Source of the DNA: Sulfitobacter sp. DFL-14
GTDB lineage: Bacteria > Pseudomonadota > Alphaproteobacteria > Rhodobacterales > Rhodobacteraceae
DNA: 64,000 nt
Reading direction: 5' to 3'
Assembly (NCBI RefSeq): GCF_003335585.1
Contig: NZ_QBFD01000046.1
Coordinates: 938,020-1,002,019 of the forward strand
How positions within the stretch are numbered: the first letter of the stretch is position 1; each line of letters opens with the position of its first letter. Shown one piece after another: positions 36,468-45,056 of the stretch. Made by a program: the position numbers and the translations under genes. The notes below the pieces were generated by a model, which was not told the origin of the DNA, did no database searches, and saw only the letters and a program-made list of their open reading frames with translations.

Positions 36468-37505
36468 CTAGCCAAACATCTCCGGAAGGTTCACGCTGCT
36501 TTCCACACCGATCTTCTCCTTATGCGCATCAAGGAAGCCCTCCGCCGCAGCTTGACCCGCTTCGAAAAGGGTCGCGATCACAGCGGGCAGCGGCACCAGT
36601 TTGGTGGCCACGGACAATTTCTCCATCAGCTTGTCATCGGCCACCATATGCACCCTGATCCGGCTCATCGAGCCTTCGGGGATCTTGCCGCTGTCCAGCA
36701 GGCGCTGGACAAATTCAATCGCGCGCAGCTCCCTCAGCAGGCTTGAATTGAAGCTGATCTCATTGATCCGGTTCTGGATCTGCTTTGGCGTGCGCGGCAG
36801 GTCGTGCCGTTCCAGCGGGTTGATGTTGATCACCAGAACGTCGTCCGGCAACCCCTTGTCAAACAGGGGAAAAAGCGCCGGATTGCCGGTGTATCCGCCA
36901 TCCCAGAACGCCTCCATCTGGCCGGTTTCCGTGTCGTGCATTTCCACCGCCTGGAACACCGTGGGCAGGCAGGCGGAGGCCATGATCGCCTCCGGCCCGA
37001 TCTCATCCCCCGAGAACACCCTGATCTTGCCGTTCCGCACCCGCGTCGCGCAGATGAAAAGCTGCGGCGCTATGCCATTGCAGACCTTGTCGTAATCCAG
37101 CCTGGTCACAATATCGGTCAGCGGATTGCGGTAGAACGGGCCATAGGCATAGGGCGAGGTCACATTCGACACCGCAGCCGCCATGGCAACCGGCCATGAA
37201 TATTCCAGCGCCTGGCTGACGGCAGCGATGCCGAAAGGGGCCATCCAGCCCTGCATCCGCAAATCCTGCATTCCCGACACCTGCCGCCAGAGCCAGGCCA
37301 GGTTTTCCCGCGCACCTTCGGCACCTCCGGCAACGAAACCGGCTTTCACCGCCGCACCGTTCAACGCCCCGGCGGAGGTTCCGGAAATGCCGCAGATTTC
37401 CAGGTCCGGCTCCTGCAGGAGCCGGTCCAGCACGCCCCAGGTGAAGGCGCCATGCGCGCCGCCGCCCTGAAGCGCCAGATTTATCCGCTTTTTCCCGGCT
37501 GCCAT
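36468..37505 (-). CDS. Patatin-like phospholipase/esterase
   Basis: 345 aa. The catalytic dyad motifs are GTSAG (GxSxG, nucleophile Ser near residue 44) and DGGYTGNP (Asp). The oxyanion-hole glycine run is LQGGGAHGAF. The ATG shares one base with the bdhA stop (TGATG), so it is co-translated with 3-hydroxybutyrate dehydrogenase. This pairing suggests hydrolysis of a hydroxybutyrate oligomer or granule-associated lipid, but that is inference. Confidence 0.88.
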   Translation of the reverse strand: MAAGKKRINLALQGGGAHGAFTWGVLDRLLQEPDLEICGISGTSAGALNGAAVKAGFVAGGAEGARENLAWLWRQVSGMQDLRMQGWMAPFGIAAVSQALEYSWPVAMAAAVSNVTSPYAYGPFYRNPLTDIVTRLDYDKVCNGIAPQLFICATRVRNGKIRVFSGDEIGPEAIMASACLPTVFQAVEMHDTETGQMEAFWDGGYTGNPALFPLFDKGLPDDVLVININPLERHDLPRTPKQIQNRINEISFNSSLLRELRAIEFVQRLLDSGKIPEGSMSRIRVHMVADDKLMEKLSVATKLVPLPAVIATLFEAGQAAAEGFLDAHKEKIGVESSVNLPEMFG

Positions 37506-38290
37506 CAAAGTGCGGTCCAGCCACCGTCCACGCTGATCGCTGTCCCGGTGATCTGCGCGGCCGCGTCAGAGCACAGGAAGGTGGTGGTCCCGCCCAGTTG
37601 TTCGACCGTTGCAAATTCCTTGCTGGGCTGTCTTTGCAGCATCACGTTCTTGATCACATCCTCGCGCGACATGTCGTATTCCTTCATCGTGTCGGGAATC
37701 TGCGCTTCGACCAGCGGCGTCAGCACATAGCCCGGGCAGATGGTATTGGCGGTGATCGGATCCTGCGCGGTTTCCAGCGCCGTGGTCTTGGTCAGGCCGA
37801 CGATCCCGTGTTTTGCCGCCACATAGGCGGATTTGAAGGGCGAGGCGGTCAGCCCGTGGGCAGAGGCGATGTTGATCACCCGGCCCCAGCCGGCCTTGCG
37901 CATCATCGGCAGCGCCATGGCGGTGGTGTGAAAGGCAGAGCTGAGGTTGATCGCGATGATCGCGTCCCATTTCTCGACCGGGAAATCCGGGATCGGCGCC
38001 ACATGCTGAATGCCCGCGTTGTTGACCAGAATATCGCAACGCCCCGCCTCGGTGATCAGCTGGCGGCATTGGTCGGCCTTGGACATATCCGCCTGGATGT
38101 AACGCGCGGTGACCCCGGTCTCCGCCGCGATCTGCTTGGCCAGATCGTGGTCTTCGGCGTTGTCGGTAAAGGAATTGAGCACGATGTCCGCCCCTGCCCG
38201 CGCCAGTTCCCAGGCAATGCCAAGCCCGATGCCGGAATTGGAACCGGTGATCACGGCGGTCTTGCCGGAAAGGTCGATTGTATAGGCCAT
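37505..38290 (-). CDS. bdhA: D-3-hydroxybutyrate dehydrogenase (SDR family)
   Basis: 261 aa short-chain dehydrogenase. NAD-binding ITGSNSGIGLG, NNAGIQH, active-site Ser in INIASAHG and YVAAKHG (Tyr/Lys) are present, with the BdhA-typical ICPGYVLTPLVE and QRQPSKEFATVEQLGG. It interconverts 3-hydroxybutyrate and acetoacetate in PHB turnover. The start follows AGGAG. Confidence 0.92.
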   Translation of the reverse strand: MAYTIDLSGKTAVITGSNSGIGLGIAWELARAGADIVLNSFTDNAEDHDLAKQIAAETGVTARYIQADMSKADQCRQLITEAGRCDILVNNAGIQHVAPIPDFPVEKWDAIIAINLSSAFHTTAMALPMMRKAGWGRVINIASAHGLTASPFKSAYVAAKHGIVGLTKTTALETAQDPITANTICPGYVLTPLVEAQIPDTMKEYDMSREDVIKNVMLQRQPSKEFATVEQLGGTTTFLCSDAAAQITGTAISVDGGWTAL

Positions 38291-38514
38291 GGTGAAATCT
38301 CCTGAAGTTGGATGCTGCGCCGCATCATGCCGCGCTGCACCTGCAAAGTGAACGCGCCGGGCAGAATAATCTTTCCCCTTGCATAGCGCGTCCGGGGGAA
38401 AGCTGAAACACCGGGTGTGGGCGGCCGATGACCCCGGACAAGGTATCTGGCCCCGGGGGTTTTCACGGGCAAAGCGCCGCGCCCGCCGCAATTTACGCGG
38501 CACCGGGCGGGGCC

Positions 38515-38592
38515 AAAAAAAAAACGCCAGCACGAAGCTGGCGTTAAGTTATTGAGGCAGGTTTCATACAGGCAAGAAACCTATCGAGCAGT
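38515..38592 (-). ncRNA. Candidate small RNA (about 78 nt) with intrinsic terminator
   Basis: On the minus strand: promoter TTGGCC (38627-38622), 17-nt spacer, TATACA (38604-38599). The expected start is near 38592. Two hairpins follow, GGTTTC/GAAACC (38581-38560) and AACGCCAGC-TTCGT-GCTGGCGTT (38545-38523), ending in ten T residues (38524-38515). No protein gene lies between this promoter and terminator. The 220 bp downstream to bdhA shows no gene. Confidence 0.6.
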
Positions 38593-38697
38593 GCCCTATG
38601 TATAAGCAATCTCGCGCCTCAGGCCAAGCATTAAGTTTGAAGTGCCCTCCAAGCCCAGCTATGCAAGGCCCTAACAAAATAAGGGCAGTGCGAGATT

Positions 38698-40542
38698 GTG
38701 CAGAAAATGGTGATTCATTTTTTCCAGAAAGCTTGGGTGGTTGCGGCGTTTTCTTCACTGATTCTCTGTGCCGCCCCGGCGCGCGCAGAACCGCAGCACG
38801 GGATATCTATGTACGGCGAACCCGCCCTACCACCCGATTTTGTGTCCCTGCCTTACGTGAACCCGGATGCGCCCAAGGGCGGGCGGATCGTGCTGGGTAA
38901 TTCCGGCAGCTTCGACAGCCTCAATCCATATGTCCTCAAGGGCTCTGTCCCCTGGCAATTGCCGTTCTTCACCCATGAGACGCTGATGGGGCGATCCCTG
39001 GACGAACCTTTCACACTTTACGGTCTGCTGGCCGAATCAGTGGAGGTGCCGGAGGACCGCTCCTGGGTCGCCTTCACCCTGCGCGAGGAGGCCCGATTCT
39101 CTGACGGCACCCCGGTAACGGTCGAGGATGTCATCTTTTCCTTCGAACTTCTGGGAACGGAAGGCCACCCGCGCTACCGGGACTTCTGGAAACAGATCGA
39201 AAGCATCGAACAGACCGGCCCCCGGTCGCTGCGCATCACCTTCAACACCGACAACCGCGAATTGTCGCTGCTGGCCGGCATCCGCCCGATCCTGAGCAAG
39301 GCACAGTGGGAGGGCAAGGATTTCGCCAATGCGCCGCTGCAGGAGGTGCCGCTGGGCAGTGGCCCCTATGTGATCAGCGACTATCAGGCCAGCCGCTATG
39401 TCACCCTGCGGCGCAATCCCGATTACTGGGGGGCAGATATTCCGTTTCGCCGGGGCACCAACAATTTCGACGAGATCAAGCTGGACTTCTACGGCGATGC
39501 CAATGTTGTCTTTGAAGCCTTCAAGGCAGGCGAGATTTCCGCGGTGCGCGAATTCAACGCCGAGACCTGGGACACGCAATACGACTTTCCCGCCGTCCAG
39601 CGCGGCGAGATCGTGAAATCGACGTTCCCCCATGCCAAGCCCTCGGGCATGACCGGATTCGTGATGAACACGCGCAAACCACCCTTTGACGACTGGCGGG
39701 TGCGCGACGCGCTGATCTGGGCCTTCAACTTTGAATATATCGGCGAAACATTGACCGGCGGCAGGCTGCCGCGCATCACCTCCTATTTCTCGAATTCCGA
39801 ACTTGCGATGCGCCCCGGGCCTGCACCGGCGCCGGTGGCCGATCTGCTGAAACCCTTCAGCGACGCCCTGCCCGAGGGCGCGCTGACCGGCTATGCGCTG
39901 CCCGAAGGGGATGGATCAGCCCGCAACCGGGCAGGCATCCGCCATGCGATGAAACAATTGCAGGCGGCAGGGTATTCGGCGCAGGACGGGGTGATGCGGG
40001 ATGCGGCGGGCAAACCGCTGACCGTGAATATCCTGCTGTCCAAGGGCAGCAGGCTGGATGTGGCCGGTTCGGACAAGATTGCCGATCTTTATGTGCAGGC
40101 GCTTGCCCGGCTGGGGATCGCCGCAGCGGTCGATGTGGTCGATAATGCCCAGCTGAACAAGCGGCTTGAGACTTTCGATTTCGACATCACCACCTTCCGG
40201 CGCTCATTGTCGCTGAGCCCCGGCACCGAACAGCGGTATTACTGGGGGTCTGACGCGGCGTCAGTGCCCGGATCGGGCAACCTGATGGGGATCGAAAGCC
40301 CGGCCATCGACGCGATGATCGACAAGATGCTGACCGCGCGCGGGGCGGATGACTTCACCCATGCCGTGCGCGCGCTGGACCGGCTGCTGACGGCGGGGCG
40401 CTACGTGATCCCCTTCTGGCAGTTCGACGAAGGGTTGATCGCCCATAAGGTCGAAATGAAATACCCCGACAAGATCCCGCTTTACGGCGACGGACCGAAT
40501 TACATGCCAGAGGTCTGGTGGTGGGATGCGTCACAAAATTGA
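38698..40542 (+). CDS. ABC transporter substrate-binding protein, family 5 (YejA-like)
   Basis: 614 aa periplasmic oligopeptide-type binding protein. The signal peptide ends near ARA|EPQHG, then ALPPDFVSLPYVNPDAPKGG, the hallmark of YejA-type microcin C/peptide-binding proteins. GTG 38698 is the longest start; ATG 38707 three codons on is equally possible. No yejB, E or F genes follow, so the membrane and ATPase subunits must be encoded elsewhere. A candidate antisense-oriented sRNA lies just upstream on the other strand. Confidence 0.88.
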   Translation: MQKMVIHFFQKAWVVAAFSSLILCAAPARAEPQHGISMYGEPALPPDFVSLPYVNPDAPKGGRIVLGNSGSFDSLNPYVLKGSVPWQLPFFTHETLMGRSLDEPFTLYGLLAESVEVPEDRSWVAFTLREEARFSDGTPVTVEDVIFSFELLGTEGHPRYRDFWKQIESIEQTGPRSLRITFNTDNRELSLLAGIRPILSKAQWEGKDFANAPLQEVPLGSGPYVISDYQASRYVTLRRNPDYWGADIPFRRGTNNFDEIKLDFYGDANVVFEAFKAGEISAVREFNAETWDTQYDFPAVQRGEIVKSTFPHAKPSGMTGFVMNTRKPPFDDWRVRDALIWAFNFEYIGETLTGGRLPRITSYFSNSELAMRPGPAPAPVADLLKPFSDALPEGALTGYALPEGDGSARNRAGIRHAMKQLQAAGYSAQDGVMRDAAGKPLTVNILLSKGSRLDVAGSDKIADLYVQALARLGIAAAVDVVDNAQLNKRLETFDFDITTFRRSLSLSPGTEQRYYWGSDAASVPGSGNLMGIESPAIDAMIDKMLTARGADDFTHAVRALDRLLTAGRYVIPFWQFDEGLIAHKVEMKYPDKIPLYGDGPNYMPEVWWWDASQN

Positions 40543-40614
40543 AACATCTTCGCGATACCGCAGCGCCATGAGTATTTTCGCAACGCACCCCGCACCCTTC
40601 CGGCCCCTCTTGCC

Positions 40615-41277
40615 ATGTCCACAGCCATGAGGCGCCTCGCCGCCGAGGGGCTGGGCACCGCGATGCTGCTGGTCTCTGTCATCGGCTCCGGAATCATGGG
40701 CGCCTCCCTGGCCGAGGGAAACAATGCAATCGCCCTGCTGGCCAATGCCATTGCCACGGGATGCATGCTTTTTGCCATCATCACCGTGCTGGGGCCGATT
40801 TCCGGCGCGCATTTCAACCCGGCGGTCACGCTGGCCTTTTACCTGCGGGGCCAGATGCCCGGCAGGGAAGTCCCGCTATTTATCGCCGCCCAGGTGGCAG
40901 GTGCCGTGCTGGGGGTCTGGGTGGCACATCTGATGTTCGACCTGCCGGTGCTGCAGGTCAGCCAGACCATGCACCGCACCGGTGCCGCTCAGTGGTTTGC
41001 CGAAGCCATCGCAACATTTGGCCTGTTGTTCGTGATTTTCGGCGGGCTGAAACACCGTGAAGAGGCGGTGCCGGTTCTGGTCGCGCTTTATATCACCGGC
41101 GCCTATTGGTTCACCGCCTCCACCAGTTTTGCCAATCCGGCGGTGACCTTTGCACGCGGGTTCTCCGATACCTTTGCAGGCATCTATCCGGGCCATATCG
41201 CGGCTTTCATCGCGGCGCAGATCGCGGCGGTGTTTCTGGCCCATGTCATCCTGCGCCCGCTTTTCGACGACAGGTAG
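40615..41277 (+). CDS. MIP-family aquaporin
   Basis: 220 aa with six membrane segments and both half-helix motifs intact: NPA at 68-70 (HFNPAVT) and 174-176 (FANPAVT). It channels water or small neutral solutes across the inner membrane. The selectivity filter cannot be settled by eye; the type found with ars genes (AqpS) is an alternative, but no ars genes are nearby. Confidence 0.88.
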   Translation: MSTAMRRLAAEGLGTAMLLVSVIGSGIMGASLAEGNNAIALLANAIATGCMLFAIITVLGPISGAHFNPAVTLAFYLRGQMPGREVPLFIAAQVAGAVLGVWVAHLMFDLPVLQVSQTMHRTGAAQWFAEAIATFGLLFVIFGGLKHREEAVPVLVALYITGAYWFTASTSFANPAVTFARGFSDTFAGIYPGHIAAFIAAQIAAVFLAHVILRPLFDDR

Positions 41278-41285
41278 CAAATTGA

Positions 41286-41384
41286 GCGGCTGCGCCGCAT
41301 TCGATTTTGACCGGGGGCTCTGCCCCGTCCTTTCGCTGCAAGCAGCAAAAGGACTCCCCGGGATTTTCAGGGCCAAAAAGAAAA
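41286..41384. repeat. GC-rich dispersed repeat with hairpins, copy B
   Basis: Same order as copy A at 15274: GCGGC-TGC-GCCGC (41286-41298), TTCGAT, GGGGC-TCT-GCCCC (41314-41326), CCCCGGGA, GGCCAAAAAGAAAA, ending at the stop of the minus-strand gene. It contains an extra hairpin, TCCTTT-x-GCTGC/GCAGC-x-AAAGGA (41328-41353), absent from copy A. Confidence 0.7.
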
Positions 41385-42002
41385 TCAGACCAGCGAGGTC
41401 ACCCAAAGGATCGTGGCATCCTCGGCAGAGGTGGAGATCACGTTGTGACCCATGGCCGCATCGTAATAGGCGCTGTCACCCCGGCGCATCTCCACCGGTT
41501 CGTAAAATTCCGTGTAAAGCGTGATCACGCCGGTCAGCACGTAAAGGAATTCCTCGCCGTCATGGCGCACCCAGCCGTCGAATTCCTCCATCGTGCGGGC
41601 CCGGATGCGCGCGCGGTAGGGCAGCATCTGTTTCTTGCGCAGGCTCTCGGCCAGCAGCTCATGCTCATAGGTGGTGGTGGCCTTGGCTGCACCCTCGCCC
41701 GACTTGGTGACCACCATGCGGCCATTGATCTTTTCCGCGGCAGGCGGCGTGAAAAGCTGCGGCACCGAGATTTCAAGCCCGGTAGCCAGTTTCTTGAGCG
41801 CCTCATAGGTGGGCGACATCTGGCCGTTTTCGATCTTTGAAAGGGTGGAGCGGGCCAGACCCGCCTGCTTTGCCGCCTGTTCCAATGTCCAGCCGCGCGC
41901 CTTGCGCAATTCGCGCACGCGCGCGCCCAGATCCAGAGGCGGGGTGATTTCCGGCTCACCGCTGGCGCGTGCAATCTCGATCAGGCTGGCGTTCTGGCTC
42001 AT
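41385..42002 (-). CDS. XRE-family regulator with C-terminal cupin domain
   Basis: 205 aa. The helix-turn-helix (about 25-80; LEQAAKQAGLARSTLSKIENGQMSPTYEAL) is joined to a cupin sensor domain (about 125-200; HDGEEFLYVLTGVITLYTE). Members such as PuuR-like proteins sense amino-acid or polyamine-type ligands. Divergent from the acyl-CoA synthetase gene 65 bp away, which it may control. Confidence 0.88.
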   Translation of the reverse strand: MSQNASLIEIARASGEPEITPPLDLGARVRELRKARGWTLEQAAKQAGLARSTLSKIENGQMSPTYEALKKLATGLEISVPQLFTPPAAEKINGRMVVTKSGEGAAKATTTYEHELLAESLRKKQMLPYRARIRARTMEEFDGWVRHDGEEFLYVLTGVITLYTEFYEPVEMRRGDSAYYDAAMGHNVISTSAEDATILWVTSLV

Positions 42003-42066
42003 CCCCCTGCTTTAGCGCCCCGTGGCGGTGCTTGCAACGCACCACGTGCTGGGCTAGCGCGGTGGC

Positions 42067-43581
42067 ATGGCAAGAACAAACGCATATACCGACTTCAATC
42101 TGGCGCAGCATGTGCTGCGGGCAGGCCTTGCCACGCCGGACAAGGTGGCGCTGTCGCTGCTCTCGGCGGACACAAGCGAGGACTGGTGCTTTGACCGGCT
42201 GACACGGGCGGTCCGCGGCACCGGGACCGGATTGCGGGCGGCTGGCCTTGCGCCGGGCGACGTGGTGCTGATGCGCCTGGGCAATACCCCCGATTTCCCG
42301 ATTGCCTATCTGGGGGCGCTGGCCGCCGGGCTGGTGCCGGTGCCCACGGCAACGGCGCTGACCGAGGGCGAAGTGGCGCGGCTGTTGCCCGATCTGCGCC
42401 CCGCCGCCATCCTGCACGACCCCGATGTCCCCTGCCCGCCGCATCCGGCGCGCATTGATGTGGACGATCTGCGTGCCATGCAGGCGCTGCCGCCGGTGGA
42501 CTGGCATCTGGGCGATCCCGACAGGCTGGGCTATATCATCTATACCTCCGGCACCTCCGGCAGGCCCACGGCGGTCATGCATGCGCATCGTGCGATCCTG
42601 GCGCGGCAGATGATGTTCGATGGCTGGTACGGGCTGCGCGCTGAGGACCGGATGCTGCACGCGGGCGCGTTCAACTGGACCTTTACCCTGGGCACCGGGC
42701 TGATGGACCCCTGGACGATGGGCGCAACTGCGCTGATCCCGGCGCCCGGCACCCTGGCCGCAGATCTGCCCGAGCTGATGGCACGGCATGGCGCGACCCT
42801 CTTTGCGGCGGCCCCGGGAGTGTACCGGCAAATGCTGAAAGGGCGCGACCACGTCGCCCTGCCCGATCTGCGCCACGGGCTGAGCGCGGGGGAAAAGCTG
42901 AACCCGGTGGTGCGCGACGCCTGGACCGCAGCCACCGGCACCCCGGTTTACGAGGCCTTTGGCATGTCGGAATGTTCCACCTTCATCTCGGGCTGCCCGG
43001 ACCATCCGGCGACACCCGGCGCATTGGGCCGGGCGCAGGCGGGACGCCAGGTGGCGATCCTGACCGAAACCGGCCCCGCCGCAACCGGCGAAGCGGGCAC
43101 AATTGCCATTCACCGCAGCGACCCCGGCCTGATGCTGGGCTACCTTGGCGCGCCGGAACAGACCGCTGCACGCTTGCAGGGCGACTGGTTCCTGACCGGG
43201 GATCAGGGCGTGATGGATGCGAAGGGGCAGATCACCTATCTGGGGCGGCGCGACGACATGATGAACGCGGGCGGCTTTCGGGTCTCGCCGGTGGAGGTCG
43301 AGGCGGCGCTTGCCAATGCGCCCGGCGTCACCGGCGTGGGTGCCGCCGAGGTGGAGGTCAAACCCGGTGTCAGCGTGATCGCCGCCTTCTACACCGCGCC
43401 TGCCCCTCTGGACGATGCGGCGCTGGCCCGTTATGCGGAACGAACGCTGGCGCGCTACAAGCAACCGCGCCTTTACATTCACCTTGCCGCGCTGCCCACC
43501 GGGGCCAATGGCAAGCTCTTGCGGCGCAGGTTGCGCGCGGAATTCGAGGCCAGAAAAGATGCCGGACCCGATCAAGCTTGA
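42067..43581 (+). CDS. AMP-dependent acyl-CoA synthetase
   Basis: 504 aa adenylate-forming enzyme. P-loop YTSGTSGRPTAVMHAHR has PTAV in place of the usual PKGV, so the P-loop lysine is missing. YEAFGMSE, TGDQGVMDAKGQITYLGR and the C-terminal PTGANGKLLRR with the catalytic Lys are intact. The group resembles benzoate/fatty-acid CoA ligases; substrate unknown. It overlaps the DsbA/FrnE gene by 23 nt. Confidence 0.85.
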   Translation: MARTNAYTDFNLAQHVLRAGLATPDKVALSLLSADTSEDWCFDRLTRAVRGTGTGLRAAGLAPGDVVLMRLGNTPDFPIAYLGALAAGLVPVPTATALTEGEVARLLPDLRPAAILHDPDVPCPPHPARIDVDDLRAMQALPPVDWHLGDPDRLGYIIYTSGTSGRPTAVMHAHRAILARQMMFDGWYGLRAEDRMLHAGAFNWTFTLGTGLMDPWTMGATALIPAPGTLAADLPELMARHGATLFAAAPGVYRQMLKGRDHVALPDLRHGLSAGEKLNPVVRDAWTAATGTPVYEAFGMSECSTFISGCPDHPATPGALGRAQAGRQVAILTETGPAATGEAGTIAIHRSDPGLMLGYLGAPEQTAARLQGDWFLTGDQGVMDAKGQITYLGRRDDMMNAGGFRVSPVEVEAALANAPGVTGVGAAEVEVKPGVSVIAAFYTAPAPLDDAALARYAERTLARYKQPRLYIHLAALPTGANGKLLRRRLRAEFEARKDAGPDQA

Positions 43582-44197
43582 CATCATGTCAGACCCGATT
43601 TGCCCCTGGTGCTATATCGGAAAAGCCCATCTTGACCGGGCCCTGCTGGACCATCCGGACCATCCTTTCGTGATCGAATGGCACCCGTTTCAGCTGAACC
43701 CGGATATGCCCGCCGAAGGCATGGACCGGCGCGCCTATCTTGAGAACAAATTCGGCGGCAAGGAGGGCGCGGTGCGTGCCTATGCCCCGATCGTGGATCA
43801 TGCCCGGGAAGCCGGGCTGACGATCAACTTCGAGCAGATGAAACGCACGCCCAACACGCTGGATGCCCACAGGCTGATCCATTGGGCCGGGATCGAAGGG
43901 CGCCAGACGGCGGCGGTCTCTGCGCTGTTCAAGGCCTATTTCGTGGAGGCCCGCGACATCGGCGATGCCGAGGTGCTGGCCGATATCGCAGACAGCATCG
44001 AGATGGACGCAGGGGTCGTGACCCGGCTTTTGCAAACCGACGAGGACTGCAAGGCGATTCAGGACCGCGATGCCCACAGCCGCCGGATGGGGATCAATTC
44101 GGTTCCGACCTTCATCGTGGCGAACCAGCACGCGGTTCCCGGCGCGCAGCCGCCCGAGCTTTGGGCAAAGGTGATCGCAGAGCTGCGGGCCAGCTAG
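43559..44197 (+). CDS. DsbA-family FrnE-like thiol oxidoreductase/isomerase
   Basis: 213-residue-scale thioredoxin-fold protein with active site CPWC (SDPICPWCYIGK) and the family C-terminal block RRMGINSVPTFIVANQ (cis-Pro loop). There is no signal peptide, so it is cytosolic, like FrnE or 2-hydroxychromene-2-carboxylate isomerase relatives. Co-transcribed with the synthetase, perhaps in aromatic or fatty-acid metabolism. Confidence 0.88.
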   Translation: MPDPIKLDIMSDPICPWCYIGKAHLDRALLDHPDHPFVIEWHPFQLNPDMPAEGMDRRAYLENKFGGKEGAVRAYAPIVDHAREAGLTINFEQMKRTPNTLDAHRLIHWAGIEGRQTAAVSALFKAYFVEARDIGDAEVLADIADSIEMDAGVVTRLLQTDEDCKAIQDRDAHSRRMGINSVPTFIVANQHAVPGAQPPELWAKVIAELRAS

Positions 44198-44356
44198 CTG
44201 ACCCCAAACCAACATTCTGTTTTCGCGTGACTATGGCAGATCGGTCACATCCGGTGTCCATGTGGCACGCGGGCTTTGCCAGCACCCGCCCGCTGGCCTA
44301 ACCTGATGGCACAAATGGGGCACAGACCCCTGATCAGAACAGGTTGAGCGGGTACA

Positions 44357-44542
44357 ATGACAGACATTCAGGCGACGCCGGACCGCGATGCCGTGTGGCA
44401 TTCAGGCAAGGCTTTCATCATTCTTCCCCCCTCTGAAGAGGGCGGAAAAGCGGTGGCAGAGCCGGTATTCTTCCCCAGGCCCAGCCCCGTTCATGCCATC
44501 TGGCTGAAGGAATCCGGCCCGGTGCAGAGGACCGACGCATGA
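44357..44542 (+). CDS. Small hypothetical protein, partner of TagD-like gene
   Basis: 61 aa (MTDIQATPDRDAVW...). No signal or membrane segment; proline-rich centre. Its TGA overlaps the ATG of the next gene (ATGA), which is the main evidence that it is real. No family recognised. Confidence 0.5.
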   Translation: MTDIQATPDRDAVWHSGKAFIILPPSEEGGKAVAEPVFFPRPSPVHAIWLKESGPVQRTDA

Positions 44543-44943
44543 TCGGCCAGGTGCCCGGCCGGGTGGTGCTGACATATGGTGTTTTTGACGATATCGGGCC
44601 GCAAACCAGCGCAAGCCTGCGCCATCTGGGCGGCCTTGGCAGAGAGCTGATCGTGGGCTGCGCCACCGATGCGCTTTGTCTGCGCAGCGGCATCCGCTGC
44701 GCTTTGCCCTACCGTCAGCGGCGCGCGATGCTCGAACGCGCGCGCTTTGTGTCGCGGGTCATTGCGCAGGATTGCTGGGACCAGCTGCGCACCGATATCG
44801 TGAACTACAATGCAGGTGCCTTGGCACTGGGCGAAGTGCCCCCGTTTGTCGACCTGCAGGGGTTGAGCGACATCGTTCAGCTGCTTGAAATGCCCAATAC
44901 ATCAGCAACATTTTCTTGCGCGGAGATGCGGCTGGCGTCCTGA
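44539..44943 (+). CDS. Degenerate TagD-like nucleotidyltransferase lacking HxGH
   Basis: 134 aa that aligns end to end with glycerol-3-phosphate cytidylyltransferase-type proteins: VLTYGVFDD, ELIVGCATD, LPYRQRRAMLERARFVSRVI, CWDQLRTDIVNYNAGALALGE. However the catalytic HxGH that should follow FD is replaced (D-I-G-P-Q-T, residues 18-23) and the late ISST motif reads TSATF. Catalytic nucleotidyl transfer is therefore unlikely; a binding or regulatory role is plausible. Coupled to the preceding 61-aa gene. Confidence 0.7.
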   Translation: MIGQVPGRVVLTYGVFDDIGPQTSASLRHLGGLGRELIVGCATDALCLRSGIRCALPYRQRRAMLERARFVSRVIAQDCWDQLRTDIVNYNAGALALGEVPPFVDLQGLSDIVQLLEMPNTSATFSCAEMRLAS

Positions 44944-45056
44944 ATGTTAAAAATTCACGACTGTTTTTATAAGTTGTTGTCTGACCTGCAACCATGGGTT
45001 ATCCAAACGACGGAAAGCGCCAGTTTTTTTGTTCGGCGCACCTGTTGGAGTGCCGT

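Noticed and set aside
38564-38758. 64-codon minus-strand frame overlapping the sRNA candidate
   Set aside because: It overlaps the 5' end of the YejA-like gene, has no ribosome-binding site, and its composition is not protein-like; the promoter/terminator pair fits an RNA better.
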